64,000 nt of DNA from SB11 sp964584305 (GCA_964584305.1 CAZOZL010000008.1:48034-112033), one strand, 5' to 3'. Positions 42,341-51,927 are shown, counted from the stretch's first letter. Numbers and translations: made by a program. Notes: a model not told the origin generated them from the letters alone.

Positions 42341-43839
42341 TGGGTAGAGGATATTCCTGCCTTGTCAATATAATGACGGTCTTCTTTTTCAAAATATATC
42401 CAAAGTTTCTCGGTTATTACTGAGTCAGGATTTTGCAATAAATCCTTTGGCACTACATTAACAATATTGGTTTCATCACAAATAATCATTCGGGGAGGTG
42501 TCCAAGCATTATAAATACGCTCTGTCCAAATAACGTCTTGCTTATGGAAAGCCCCAAACAAAGCATGGGGCGGGGAAACAGGGTACATATTGGGTAAAAC
42601 ACGAGCTATTGCTCCTATTTTTTTCCAATGCGGATAATATTCAAAAGGGTGCTGTTCGCTAAAAATTTTCTGTGTACTGTATTGATACGAGTAGCCTTTT
42701 TCTGCTTGAAGTAAGTCTTTTTGCCAACTGAATAACCCCCAGCTAATGCCTACCGCTACTAAAAGGCTTATAAATTTAGGACGAAACCAAGGGCGAGAAA
42801 ATAGCAGCAAACTAAAACTACCCATTGCCAAAAACAGGCTAAAAGTAAGTGAAAAACGAGGCACCCATGTAAGTGAAAAATAGTGTGAAGGAAAATACAC
42901 AAAACCCGAAATAAAATTAACCACAGTGATAGGAAGCAAAAAAGCCAACCACCACAGCCACGCTTTATAGTTTATTTGCTTCATTAGCAAAAGCACCACA
43001 GCAAAAGGCAATAACATTAACCCAAACGATTGTAGTATGGGTAAAAAATAGTCTAATTTTTCATCCACTGTAAATTCAGCAAAATGCTGGAAGGCTTCCG
43101 TTAATCGGTCTTTATCAGGTGCTGACTGGCTTTTTAAATACATCATTCCCGCCACAAAAACCACTGTCCAAACAGCACCCCATAGTAGCGATTGGTACAA
43201 CCATCTTTTTCGAGTAATTTTTCCTACTGTCCACTCTAAGGCAATAAATAAAAGGTGTATTGATGCTACCAATACTGCCCCGTCTTCTTTCACGCTTATC
43301 ATAAACAAAGCAAACAGAAGGGAAACCCAATATTGTTTTTTAAATAACGAGATGGCAAAAACAAAACCCATAGACGGGTATAGTATTTCTGTATGGAAAC
43401 CGTAATATGGATTGTCGTACAACCAATATGCAAAAGGACCACAAAAAATTATGATATAAAAAACAGACGTAAGTAGCTTATGGTTAAGTGTGTTTTTATT
43501 ACCATACAACACGGGAAAGGTATAAAACAAAGCTATAATGTATAGCAAAAACTGAATACTAAATAAACCATATACCCCCCATGGTTTTACAGCAAAACCC
43601 ATTACCAAATTAAAAAAATAATTATGGTATTGGCTGTGATAACCGTAGCAGTTTTCGTGCATTATTGGGCGACCTTGCAGCCAGCCCCTACAAATTTCTA
43701 AATGGGTATAAAGGTCTGACCGGTAGCCCAGTTTTTCAAAAATGGTGAGTTTGGCTATAAAAAACCATACCAGCATACCAGCAACAGCAAAAAACACTGC
43801 CAAGCCAAAATAATCTCTATTTTTAAAAAGTGAAATCAA
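42337..43839 (-). CDS. DUF2079-like polytopic membrane protein, copy A
   Basis: 500 residues, same topology as its downstream paralogue. The outer-loop motif is YRSDLYTHLEICRGWLQGR, with GFHTEILYPSMGF and VKEDGAVLVA later. The C-terminal part (ERIYNAWTPPRMIICDE, NPDSVI, YFEKEDRHYIDKAGI) is also shared with copy B, which has AYNAWQPPRMVITDE and YYFEKEDRHYLVEAGI. The start is a TTG at 43839 that overlaps the stop codon of the upstream gene (43836-43839), so translation is probably coupled. Together the three minus-strand genes form one operon of membrane proteins. Confidence 0.85.
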   Translation of the reverse strand: MISLFKNRDYFGLAVFFAVAGMLVWFFIAKLTIFEKLGYRSDLYTHLEICRGWLQGRPIMHENCYGYHSQYHNYFFNLVMGFAVKPWGVYGLFSIQFLLYIIALFYTFPVLYGNKNTLNHKLLTSVFYIIIFCGPFAYWLYDNPYYGFHTEILYPSMGFVFAISLFKKQYWVSLLFALFMISVKEDGAVLVASIHLLFIALEWTVGKITRKRWLYQSLLWGAVWTVVFVAGMMYLKSQSAPDKDRLTEAFQHFAEFTVDEKLDYFLPILQSFGLMLLPFAVVLLLMKQINYKAWLWWLAFLLPITVVNFISGFVYFPSHYFSLTWVPRFSLTFSLFLAMGSFSLLLFSRPWFRPKFISLLVAVGISWGLFSWQKDLLQAEKGYSYQYSTQKIFSEQHPFEYYPHWKKIGAIARVLPNMYPVSPPHALFGAFHKQDVIWTERIYNAWTPPRMIICDETNIVNVVPKDLLQNPDSVITEKLWIYFEKEDRHYIDKAGISSTQ

Positions 43840-45227
43840 TATTCAGTCTTCTTTTTTTTCTGCAATAATACCCATTGCCCTACCAACAAAATAGCAGCAA
43901 ATGGGATAAGCCAAATCATACGTGCCATATACCTATCTACCACCCCCGAAAACGAAGCACAAACCACCCCATTTACCACGCTTCCTAATACCACAATTAC
44001 AGCAAAAGTAGTAGTAGAATATTGTTTTGTACGATAATTGAGAAACAAAAAAACCAATATCACTAATAGCGATAGATAAACTACCCAACGTTGTATGCTT
44101 GATTCTGATTTAAAACTTACAGTATGCTGATACTGCACCGCATTTTTATACATTGCCCAATCAGCACTTAAAAAATCTTTTATTGGTTGAAATACGGGCG
44201 AACCTTCAGCCATTGGAATTAAATAACCCAAATCAAACTGTAATAGTTGCTGCCAACTGTCTTCAATACAATGCGCCACCAATATATTGCGAGAGGGAGT
44301 ATAGGCAACAATATTTTTTACCAAGTTGCCATATTCTCTGTTTTTACTTGTCCAGCAATTGCCCCACCCACCAGTACTCATACACACGCTGTCGTACATT
44401 GGGCTATTTTCATACTCCCACAAAAAAGCAACAGCATGAGGGGGTAAATTATCTTTCACAGCACATAAATCCTTTGGAGCATCAGGGCAATGCTTATCCA
44501 AATACACCTTTGCAGCACCCGTTTCAATGGTTCTTGCTACTAAAAAAACATTTCCAGCTTTTGAGGGTTTTAGCCCTTCGCCTAACAAAAAATTAAACAC
44601 ACTAACCACCAACCACGAAGCAATGCTCCAAAAAATTAACTTTCGGTGGGCTTGTCTTCTTTCTTTAAAAAAACTTCGCTTCTTAAAAATTAGGCGAGTA
44701 AGCCAAAGCCCTACTGCCAATATACTAAAAATAAGCAAGTGTGAATTGTGTACTGAAAGCGAAAACAAAAAAATAAGCAGCAAAAAAAAGATATGCCCTT
44801 TGGGAAGGTATTTTGCAGAAGCTATTACCCCGAAACACAGTAAAGCAGTGGGCGAAAATACATCAGCAATTATTTGGCTATTATTATGTGCCAAGCCCGT
44901 GGTAAAACTTAAACCCACCATTAATAAACAAGCATAAAAAAACGGATGTGCTATGTTTAATACATATTTTAGTGCCATACGGGCAGTGTAAAACAGCAAT
45001 AAAGATTGAGCTATAAGCGAAAACCATAAGGTAAAACCCATACTGGTATGCCGCACAAAATAAGGGTAAAAATAAGGACGGTCAACAGGCACATAATGCA
45101 AAAAACCAGCTACTATATACGTACCCGAGTCAGAATAAAGCAATGGATAACCGTTTACCAATGCAGGGTAATTCATAGCAGCCAAAGCCGCTAATAACGC
45201 CAAAATTTTTAGCACCCACAGTCTCAT
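43836..45227 (-). CDS. Polytopic membrane protein, GT-C-like, first gene of the minus-strand operon
   Basis: 463 residues from the ATG at 45227, with about nine to eleven transmembrane helices. The first outer loop carries LLYSDSGTYIVAGFLHYVPVDRP, an acidic site placed as in GT-C glycosyltransferases. The large loop (about 230-355) has several Cys (HCPDAPKDLCAV, VCMSTGGWGNCW). The start is fixed by a TATATTTG box that ends 5 bases before the ATG; a TTG at 45254 would lie upstream of the promoter. No named family can be assigned with certainty. The next gene overlaps its stop by 4 bp. Confidence 0.78.
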   Translation of the reverse strand: MRLWVLKILALLAALAAMNYPALVNGYPLLYSDSGTYIVAGFLHYVPVDRPYFYPYFVRHTSMGFTLWFSLIAQSLLLFYTARMALKYVLNIAHPFFYACLLMVGLSFTTGLAHNNSQIIADVFSPTALLCFGVIASAKYLPKGHIFFLLLIFLFSLSVHNSHLLIFSILAVGLWLTRLIFKKRSFFKERRQAHRKLIFWSIASWLVVSVFNFLLGEGLKPSKAGNVFLVARTIETGAAKVYLDKHCPDAPKDLCAVKDNLPPHAVAFLWEYENSPMYDSVCMSTGGWGNCWTSKNREYGNLVKNIVAYTPSRNILVAHCIEDSWQQLLQFDLGYLIPMAEGSPVFQPIKDFLSADWAMYKNAVQYQHTVSFKSESSIQRWVVYLSLLVILVFLFLNYRTKQYSTTTFAVIVVLGSVVNGVVCASFSGVVDRYMARMIWLIPFAAILLVGQWVLLQKKKKTEY

Positions 45228-45232
45228 TGCGC

Positions 45233-45240
45233 CAAATATA
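45233..45240 (-). promoter_or_regulatory. Minus-strand promoter box of the GT-C-like operon
   Basis: TATATTTG on the minus strand, followed by GCGCA and then the ATG at 45227. The sequence TTTGGCGCAA is repeated at the divergent plus-strand box (45276-45285). Confidence 0.6.
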
Positions 45241-45271
45241 CAGTTATAAACCAATAGCTGGTATTTTTAGC

Positions 45272-45279
45272 TACTTTTG
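45272..45279 (+). promoter_or_regulatory. Plus-strand promoter box of the GT-C-like operon
   Basis: TACTTTTG, followed by GCGCAAGG; the ATG is at 45384. It shares the ten bases TTTGGCGCAA with the divergent minus-strand promoter 32 bp away, which suggests matched expression of the two operons. Confidence 0.55.
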
Positions 45280-45383
45280 GCGCAAGGTAAAATCTACTTA
45301 AATTATAGCGCAATACATTCCCACAACTGCGGCAAAACAAAGATGAAACAGCTTTTAAACAAACCCACCTTAGCAAGGAGAAG

Positions 45384-46742
45384 ATGAGCACCGTAAAACC
45401 ATACAGTTTTTGGGGTTTTGTGGTAATAGTGGTGCTATATGTATTCTTATTTTTAAATAATAGAGAATGGACAAAAGAAAATGCTTTGCGGCATGATATG
45501 ACCTCGTACTACGCTTATTTGCCTGCCGTTTTTGTAGAGGAAGATATTACCCTGAATAGCCCCCAAGCAAGACAAAACAATTTCTATGTATGGAGTGTAG
45601 AAGCACCTGCAAAAGAAGGGCGTATTATCCGTATGACTATGGGGATAGCCTACCTTCACCTCCCCTTTTTTCTTATAGCACACACTACCGCCAACCTTGC
45701 GGGCTACCCCGCCAATGGCTTCAATAGCTACTATTTTATTTGGATATTAATAGGTAGCTTGTTCTATACACTATGTGGTTTTTGGCTACTTAGAAAACTA
45801 CTTCTTCTTTATTTTGATGATAAGATAGTACTGACCACACTGCTGCTGGTAGCACTTGCCACCAACCTACTATATTATACCATTTACGAGGGGGCAATGA
45901 GCCATGCGTATAGTTTCTTTTTGGTAAATGCCTTATTGTTACTCACCACTAAATGGCATCAAAAACCCAAGTGGAAAACCACCGTTTTATTAGGTTTTGT
46001 TGCTGGCATAATAACTCTTATTCGCCCTACCAACCTTTTAATAATGGCAGTGCCTGCGCTATATAACATATACTCGAAAGAGAGTTTACTGCAAAAAATA
46101 AAGCTTGTACGCAAACATTGGTACTTTGTGCTTTTGGCAGCCATTTTTGCTTTTATTATGGGTTTTCCGCAGTTACTATATTGGAAATACCTATCGGGCA
46201 AATGGCTATTCTATACTTATAACGATGAGGGTTTTTTCTTTTCCAACCCGCATATATTTTATGGGTTGTTTAGCTACCGAAAAGGCTGGTTACTGTACAC
46301 CCCTGTTATGATTTTTGCCCTTACAGCAATAGTGTTTTTTGCCCGTAAATACCTTAAACAATGGGCAGGGGGCTTGTATGTGCTTTTACCCCTATACATT
46401 TATGTAGTATATAGCTGGTGGACATGGTGGTATGGCGGCGGTTTTGGCTCTCGCCCTATGGTAGATATATATGGAATATTGGCACTGCCTTTAGCTGCAT
46501 TTATAGCTTGGGCAATTAAAATACCTTGGCGGCGTGCAACGTTTATAAGTATAGCCGCATTCTTACTTTATTTTAGTGCTTTCCAAACATGGCAGTATAA
46601 AAAATCTATGATACATTGGGATAGCATGACCAAAAAAGCGTACTGGAGTGTTTTCTTTAAAACAAAATACCCTGATAACTATGGTAAAATGATTGAAACC
46701 CCCAACTACGAAAAAGCAAAAAAAGGTGAAGAAGAATACTAA
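45384..46742 (+). CDS. Polytopic GT-C-like membrane protein
   Basis: 452 residues with about ten transmembrane helices. After the first helix comes ALRHDMTSYYAYLPAVF, the Asp-containing loop found in putative GT-C glycosyltransferases of Bacteroidota. Later landmarks are YEGAMSHAYSFFLVNALLL, IRPTNLLIMAVPALY and the loop WWTWWYGGGFGSRPMVDIYG, which contains a likely second acidic site. It would use a lipid-linked sugar on the periplasmic side of the inner membrane. The start ATG has an AAGGAG sequence 7 bases upstream, unusual in this window. First of four tightly packed plus-strand genes. Confidence 0.82.
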   Translation: MSTVKPYSFWGFVVIVVLYVFLFLNNREWTKENALRHDMTSYYAYLPAVFVEEDITLNSPQARQNNFYVWSVEAPAKEGRIIRMTMGIAYLHLPFFLIAHTTANLAGYPANGFNSYYFIWILIGSLFYTLCGFWLLRKLLLLYFDDKIVLTTLLLVALATNLLYYTIYEGAMSHAYSFFLVNALLLLTTKWHQKPKWKTTVLLGFVAGIITLIRPTNLLIMAVPALYNIYSKESLLQKIKLVRKHWYFVLLAAIFAFIMGFPQLLYWKYLSGKWLFYTYNDEGFFFSNPHIFYGLFSYRKGWLLYTPVMIFALTAIVFFARKYLKQWAGGLYVLLPLYIYVVYSWWTWWYGGGFGSRPMVDIYGILALPLAAFIAWAIKIPWRRATFISIAAFLLYFSAFQTWQYKKSMIHWDSMTKKAYWSVFFKTKYPDNYGKMIETPNYEKAKKGEEEY

Positions 46743-46779
46743 ACAAATAGTAGCAACCACAGCAATATTAAACGGACTG

Positions 46780-47964
46780 TTGCACTGTACTAAAAAATGC
46801 AATGTATTAAAAACAATAGCAGTGCTACTGTTTATTATTAGCTTTTTGCCCGCCAAAGCCATTGATGGGCGACTAATGGTAACTACCTTTCCTAATTTTT
46901 TCGAGCGGTGGTATCAAAGCCATACCGAGCTGCCTATGGCACATATACCTCTTGTTCGCCAAGTATATAAACGGCAAGTATTTTATATGCTGCCTGTTAT
47001 TACAGGTTTTTCTACTAAAAATGGGAAAACCAATGTGCAATACAATATTTTTATAAAGCAGGGCAATACGGTTCTTTTTAGCAGAAAAGCAGTAACGGGG
47101 TTAAAAAAAACCGTGCTAAATACAGCAAGCGTGTTTCTTTGCGAAACCGTGCTTAATTATGAGTTTTCAAATACGGCAAGCAACGGAGAGTACTCCATAG
47201 AAATAGAAGTAATAGATTATATAGCCCACGATACTGCCATTTTAGTAGAAAAACTGCAAGTAAACCCCTACACGTTTAATGAACGTAGGTTTACCTCCGC
47301 CGATAGTTTTTTTGTTTGGCAAAACTATTATTACGAAGGCTTTGGATTGGATAGAGAAATTGATGGGCTACTATTTTTCTCCTTCCCGCAAATGCAAACC
47401 AATGCAGAGAAAACCCTATCGCTATTAGCCTATTTTGCTGTACTTTTTAAAGATAAAAACTACCTGCTTCAAGCTGTAGATGCTATTTTTTTAACGAGAA
47501 ACAAAGACGAGCGGCTTAGTATAATACATATACTACACTTGGCGGGTTATATGCCTCAAAGTTTTCAAAACAAGTTTACTGATAAAGAAAAAAAATACTA
47601 TGCCGACCTTAAAGGATATGGCTTGCCCACCATACCCCATAACGGTATTAAAAACCATATATTACTTAATATGCAGTGGGCGCGTTTTTTCGCAACAGGT
47701 GGACTGGAATATGCAAAAAGTATAACCCAAACCTGTGAATTAGCAAAGTATGCAGGGGCACTTACCCGTTTCAACACATCAGCAAAAACAGAAAAAGATA
47801 AACAAGAAGCCTTTTTAGAAACCGTATATCAAAAAAACCAAGAACATTTGTTTAAGCGTTTGCCCAACCATCCCTTGTTTAATGGGTATTGCAAGTACCT
47901 TATGCAAGGCAACGAGTTAAGCAATTTGGCAAAGCAAGAGCTGAAAAAGGTAATAGTACCATAA
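46780..47964 (+). CDS. Exported protein of unknown function within the glycan-like cluster
   Basis: About 394 residues from a TTG at 46780, which leads directly into a signal peptide (KTIAVLLFIISFLPAKA). The open frame extends to 46693, inside the previous gene, but that N-terminus (KPPTTKKQKKVKKN) looks like out-of-frame coding; no ATG exists in this part, so the start is uncertain. The N-terminal half is beta-rich (NVQYNIFIKQGNTVLFSRK, EYSIEIEVIDY). The C-terminal half is helical (EKTLSLLAYFAVLF, ERLSIIHILHLAGYMP). No family is recognised. It probably works in the periplasm with the flanking membrane proteins. Confidence 0.7.
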   Translation: MHCTKKCNVLKTIAVLLFIISFLPAKAIDGRLMVTTFPNFFERWYQSHTELPMAHIPLVRQVYKRQVFYMLPVITGFSTKNGKTNVQYNIFIKQGNTVLFSRKAVTGLKKTVLNTASVFLCETVLNYEFSNTASNGEYSIEIEVIDYIAHDTAILVEKLQVNPYTFNERRFTSADSFFVWQNYYYEGFGLDREIDGLLFFSFPQMQTNAEKTLSLLAYFAVLFKDKNYLLQAVDAIFLTRNKDERLSIIHILHLAGYMPQSFQNKFTDKEKKYYADLKGYGLPTIPHNGIKNHILLNMQWARFFATGGLEYAKSITQTCELAKYAGALTRFNTSAKTEKDKQEAFLETVYQKNQEHLFKRLPNHPLFNGYCKYLMQGNELSNLAKQELKKVIVP

Positions 47965-48046
47965 AAAGCAACTGAAAACAGTATAAATTCATCTTTATAA
48001 AAGATATTTCGGTTATTTGTAGCATAAACTACCCGCACATTATTTA

Positions 48047-49222
48047 ATGGACGAAGCAAAAAACGGTTTTTGGCAACGCCTTTTCACTTTCCTTACCCCT
48101 TCGCGCATAGGTATATTATACATTATTGCCATTATAGGTGCTACCATTGCACAGTACTACAAACCACAATCGGGCGAGTACACCCCCTATAACAACTACA
48201 TTATTTTTAAACAAGCCTTTTACCACCTAATACACGGTAAAGATTTGTATATAATGTATCCCGCAGAGTGCTGGGACTTGTTTAAATATAGCCCTGCCTT
48301 TGCCCTGTTTATGGGCGCATTTGCTTGGCTACCCGATATAGCAGGACTTGCCTTATGGAACTTGCTAAACGCAATGGTGCTATGGTATGCGCTAAAAACC
48401 TTACCCAAGGTAAGCAATCAACAAAAGGCTTTTATGTTGCTGTTTGTTTTTTTAGAATTGCTTACCAGCATACAAAACTCGCAAAGCAATGGACTTATAG
48501 CAGGTTTAATAATTTTAGCCTTCAATCGGTTCGAGCGCAATGATGTAGTATGGGCATCACTTTTTATAGTGCTTACAGTGTTTATTAAAATATTTGGGGT
48601 GGTAGCTTTTGCCCTATTCTTGCTATACAAAGCCAAGCCAAAATTTATACTATATAGTTTTTTATGGTCGGTAGTATTGTTAGTACTGCCTATAGTAGTT
48701 ACAGGGTATAGTAGTTTACTGTCTCAATACCAAAGTTGGTGGGATATGCTTCAGCAAGACCATTCCGCATCCACAGGTTTATCAGTAATGGGGTGGTTTG
48801 AGACTTGGTTTGGCTATACAGGTAGTAAAATAGTAATTACCCTTTTGGGCGCAGTATTATTTTGCTTGCCGCTTATTCGCACAAAATACTATGCCGATTA
48901 TATGTATCGTTTACTATTGCTGGCATCGGTATTGCTGTGGGTTATAATATTCAACCATAAGGCAGAGTCTCCCACATTTGTTATTGCCATTTCAGGCGTA
49001 GCATTGTGGTTTTTCACTCAAAAAAGGGAAGCATGGAAAATAGTATTAGTGAGTATCGCCTTTATACTCACCTCCCTATCGCCAACAGATTTATTTCCCT
49101 ACGTGGTTAGAAAAGAGTGGATAGAGCCTTATGTATTAAAAGCCGTTCCCTGTATATTAATTTGGGGGGTAATTATTTACGAAATGATGTTTAGAAAATA
49201 TGTTTTTTATGAAAATGAGTAG
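48047..49222 (+). CDS. GT87-like (DUF2029-type) membrane glycosyltransferase
   Basis: 391 residues with about nine or ten transmembrane helices. The opening PYNNYIIFKQAFYHLIHGKDLY followed by DLFKYSPAFALFMGAFAWLP is the characteristic DUF2029/GT87 pattern, shared with polyprenyl-phosphate-mannose-dependent mannosyltransferases. Further support is NSQSNGLIAGLIILAF and FIKIFGVVAFALF. The reaction would transfer a hexose from a polyprenyl phosphate to a lipid or glycan on the outer face of the inner membrane; sugar and acceptor are unknown. It overlaps the start of the MORN-repeat gene by 23 bp. Confidence 0.85.
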   Translation: MDEAKNGFWQRLFTFLTPSRIGILYIIAIIGATIAQYYKPQSGEYTPYNNYIIFKQAFYHLIHGKDLYIMYPAECWDLFKYSPAFALFMGAFAWLPDIAGLALWNLLNAMVLWYALKTLPKVSNQQKAFMLLFVFLELLTSIQNSQSNGLIAGLIILAFNRFERNDVVWASLFIVLTVFIKIFGVVAFALFLLYKAKPKFILYSFLWSVVLLVLPIVVTGYSSLLSQYQSWWDMLQQDHSASTGLSVMGWFETWFGYTGSKIVITLLGAVLFCLPLIRTKYYADYMYRLLLLASVLLWVIIFNHKAESPTFVIAISGVALWFFTQKREAWKIVLVSIAFILTSLSPTDLFPYVVRKEWIEPYVLKAVPCILIWGVIIYEMMFRKYVFYENE

Positions 49223-50330
49223 AATATTATATATAGTATTATTTATAGCCATATCTTTTGGTGTTACAGCCCAAGAGCTGAAAGAAAAAGAGTACAACAC
49301 CAGCAAAAAGTTGGTAGCCGAAGGCGAAACATACAACAATGGTAAACGGCACGGCAAATGGCTGCTGTATGGTAGTAATGGCAAAGTAGAACAAGAAGGG
49401 CAGTATGAAAACGGTTTGAAACAAGGCGCATGGAAACGCTACGGTATAAATACCCAAAACGTTATAGAAGATGTAAACTATAAAAACGATAAAACACATG
49501 GGGCATACAAAAGCTACTACGGCAACGGTGTGCGTGCAGAAGAGGGCGAATTTACCGAAGGGCTACAAACAGGTGCTTGGAGGCTGTATTATAACAGTAA
49601 AACAAACTACATAGCAGCCGAAGGGAAATATAAAAACGGTAAAAAAACAGGGCTTTGGCTACTTTATCACGATGCTCCAAAAAAGCGAATAAAAGAAACA
49701 GGTGCTTTTAATAATGGTTGGCGCATGGGAACATGGAAGTACTATTTTAAAACCACTAAAAAAGAGGCATTGAAAGCCAAAGGCAATTTTGATAATAAAG
49801 GCAGAAAAACAGGCACTTGGTTGTTTTATCACGAAAAGCCCAATACCTTATACTCACGTATAAAATATGCCGCTGATATGGAGCAGGATACCTTCTCTAC
49901 CTATTATCCGAGCGGGGCATTGCACGAACGAAGCAACTATGTTAATGGGGAATACCACGGCTTGTACCAAGAATATTATGAGAATGGTAGCATAAAACAA
50001 GAAGGCGGGTTTATACACGGTTTGAAAGCGGATGAATGGAGAGCATACTACGACAATAGAATTTTAAAATCTTTAGGAAATTACTATAAAAACAAAGCCA
50101 ATGGTATGTGGAAGTCTTATAGAACGAATGGGTCTTTAGAGAGTGAACAACAATACGTTAATGGTAAAATTAATGGAAAGTATGTGGAGTATTTTTTTAA
50201 CGGTAAAGTTCTCAAAGAAGGGCAGGTTATAAACGGTAAAATTGAAGGTAAGTGGACCTACTATGATATTACTGGCAACATAAATAAGGTTGAGTTTTGG
50301 GAAAACAGTAAACTAATAGATACCCAATAA
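49200..50330 (+). CDS. Exported MORN/YwqK-type repeat protein
   Basis: 376 residues with a signal peptide (cleavage near VTAQ, residue 25). Nearly the whole mature protein is repeats of the type NGKRHGKWLLYGSNGK, NGLKQGAWKRY, NGKKTGLWLLYH, NGEYHGLYQEYYENG and NGKINGKYVEYFFNGK, at least eleven in number, as in MORN_2/YwqK proteins. These form elongated beta sheets that act as scaffolds at membranes. Three in-frame ATGs (49200, 49209, 49215) are possible; all give a signal peptide. The overlap with the GT87-like gene means co-translation, so it is probably an accessory or scaffold of that cluster. Confidence 0.88.
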   Translation: MFFMKMSRILYIVLFIAISFGVTAQELKEKEYNTSKKLVAEGETYNNGKRHGKWLLYGSNGKVEQEGQYENGLKQGAWKRYGINTQNVIEDVNYKNDKTHGAYKSYYGNGVRAEEGEFTEGLQTGAWRLYYNSKTNYIAAEGKYKNGKKTGLWLLYHDAPKKRIKETGAFNNGWRMGTWKYYFKTTKKEALKAKGNFDNKGRKTGTWLFYHEKPNTLYSRIKYAADMEQDTFSTYYPSGALHERSNYVNGEYHGLYQEYYENGSIKQEGGFIHGLKADEWRAYYDNRILKSLGNYYKNKANGMWKSYRTNGSLESEQQYVNGKINGKYVEYFFNGKVLKEGQVINGKIEGKWTYYDITGNINKVEFWENSKLIDTQ

Positions 50331-50363
50331 ACTACATACCCAACCCATACACACCGTTAATTA

Positions 50364-51080
50364 CTAAGCAAACAGGTTGTATTTAAGTATTGAGTAAATG
50401 GCTCTAAAACCATCTTTCCAGCCAATTTTTTTGCCCTCTTCGTAGGTTCTGCCATAGTATGATATGCCTACCTCATATATACGTATTTTAGCGATACGTG
50501 ATATTTTTGCAGTAACTTCAGGTTCAAAACCAAAACGTTTTTCTTTTAAATCTAAACTTTGTATGGTTTCTCTATGAAACATTTTATAGCACGTTTCCAT
50601 ATCCGTGAGGTTAAGGTTGGTAAATACATTGCTTAGCGTAGTAAGAAATTTATTGCCTATGGTATGCCAAAAGAAAAGTATGCGGTGCGGCGTACCTCCC
50701 ATAAAACGGCTACCATACACCACATCAGCAAAGCCGTCTAAAAAAGGAGGTAGTAAAACATTAAACTCTTCGGGGTTATATTCTAAATCAGCATCTTGTA
50801 TTACCAAAATATCTCCTGTGGCAGTTTTTATACCCGTATGCAAAGCCGCCCCTTTTCCTTTGTTTACCTTGTGCGAGTGAAAAACGATATTCAAACTGGG
50901 GTTGTCTTTCATATACCGCTCCACGGCATTCACAGTGCTATCTGTGCTGCAATCGTTCACAATTATCACCTCCTTTTTCAAGTCCCCTATAAGCTGCACC
51001 GCCTTTATTTTATCCAAAATAAGGTGAATGGTTTTTCCCTCGTTGTATGCGGGTATAACTATGGAAAGTGTTTTATACAT
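50364..51080 (-). CDS. GT2 glycosyltransferase, polyprenyl-phosphate hexose synthase-like
   Basis: About 238 residues from the ATG at 51080 (a TTG at 51116 is less likely). GT-A fold motifs: LSIVIPAYNEGKTIHLIL at the start, IIVNDCSTDST, GKGAALHTGI, and the metal site QDADLEYNPEEF. The C-terminal block ETCYKMFHRE, FGFEPEVTAKI and YGRTYEEGKKIGWKDG is typical of DPM1-like enzymes, which load a hexose on polyprenyl phosphate at the cytoplasmic face. There are no C-terminal membrane helices. It converges on the MORN gene, and it could supply the donor for the GT-C-like proteins next door. Confidence 0.92.
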   Translation of the reverse strand: MYKTLSIVIPAYNEGKTIHLILDKIKAVQLIGDLKKEVIIVNDCSTDSTVNAVERYMKDNPSLNIVFHSHKVNKGKGAALHTGIKTATGDILVIQDADLEYNPEEFNVLLPPFLDGFADVVYGSRFMGGTPHRILFFWHTIGNKFLTTLSNVFTNLNLTDMETCYKMFHRETIQSLDLKEKRFGFEPEVTAKISRIAKIRIYEVGISYYGRTYEEGKKIGWKDGFRAIYSILKYNLFA

Positions 51081-51156
51081 GGTGAAAAATTTGTACAAAG
51101 AAACTAAATTAAACACTAAAAGGCAGTTCTTTCCCTGCCAAACACTGTTTTTTAGC

Positions 51157-51164
51157 TATTTTTG
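51157..51164 (+). promoter_or_regulatory. TAnnTTTG promoter box of the TPR gene at 51172
   Basis: TATTTTTG, 7 bases before the ATG at 51172. Confidence 0.6.
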
Positions 51165-51171
51165 TAAACGT

Positions 51172-51927
51172 ATGAAAAAAATAATACTAATAGTTCTTTT
51201 GCTGGTTAGCACTGTTGCATTTGGGCAGAAAAAAAAGAAAGAAAAAGCCACAGTTGCCACACAAGTAGAAACCTACAAAAAAGTATATATAATGGCGTTG
51301 CAAAATGGCGATGCCGCCGTAGCACTAAACAGCCTATACTTTATAATAGCCGAAGAAGGAAACAAAAGCCCTTATAAAGACAGTTTAGCCTTTTTATATT
51401 TCGATATGGGCTCCTTTGCACAATGCGAGCGTGTGGCAGCCGAAATTGTGAAAGATAATGCAGACTCTATCGAGAATAAGCAAAAACTAACCATGCTCGA
51501 GATTTTGGCACTTTCGCAGGCTTCTTTGGGCAAAACCAAAGCCGCCATTAGCTCTTTTGAAAGACTGCTTTCAAAAACTAATGAGATGTACCACGCCTAT
51601 CGTTTGGCCGAGTTGCAGTTTAACTATAAGCGTATTGGCGAGGCTTTTCAAAGCATCAGCTTGGCAGAAACCTTAAGCAATAGTATGCAAACACCCGTGC
51701 GTATAGACATGGGGAACAAGCAAATACAAGAAGTAAAATTAGAAGCAGCAATACAAAACCTTAAAGGCTATATTATATTGCAAGAATACCCTGATAGGAA
51801 AGCAGAAGCCATTGCCGCCTTTACAAAAGCACTAAAAATACAACCCGAGTTTGTGCTGGCAAAAAACAACCTTGCCTTTGCTACTACCAAAGATAAGAAA
51901 GAAGAGCAACCTGCCGAAAAGAAGTAG
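51172..51927 (+). CDS. Exported TPR-type protein
   Basis: 251 residues from the ATG at 51172. Signal peptide MKKIILIVLLLVSTVAFGQ, then a basic stretch (KKKKEKA) and helical repeats in pairs: YIMALQNGDAAVALNSLYFII, LAFLYFDMGSFAQCERVAAEI, LALSQASLGKTKAAISSFERLL, RLAELQFNYKRIGEAF, and a last TPR near AIAAFTKALKIQPEFVLAKNNLA. It probably serves as a periplasmic scaffold; the partner is unknown. The promoter box fixes the start. polA follows 93 bp later with its own promoter. Confidence 0.85.
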   Translation: MKKIILIVLLLVSTVAFGQKKKKEKATVATQVETYKKVYIMALQNGDAAVALNSLYFIIAEEGNKSPYKDSLAFLYFDMGSFAQCERVAAEIVKDNADSIENKQKLTMLEILALSQASLGKTKAAISSFERLLSKTNEMYHAYRLAELQFNYKRIGEAFQSISLAETLSNSMQTPVRIDMGNKQIQEVKLEAAIQNLKGYIILQEYPDRKAEAIAAFTKALKIQPEFVLAKNNLAFATTKDKKEEQPAEKK

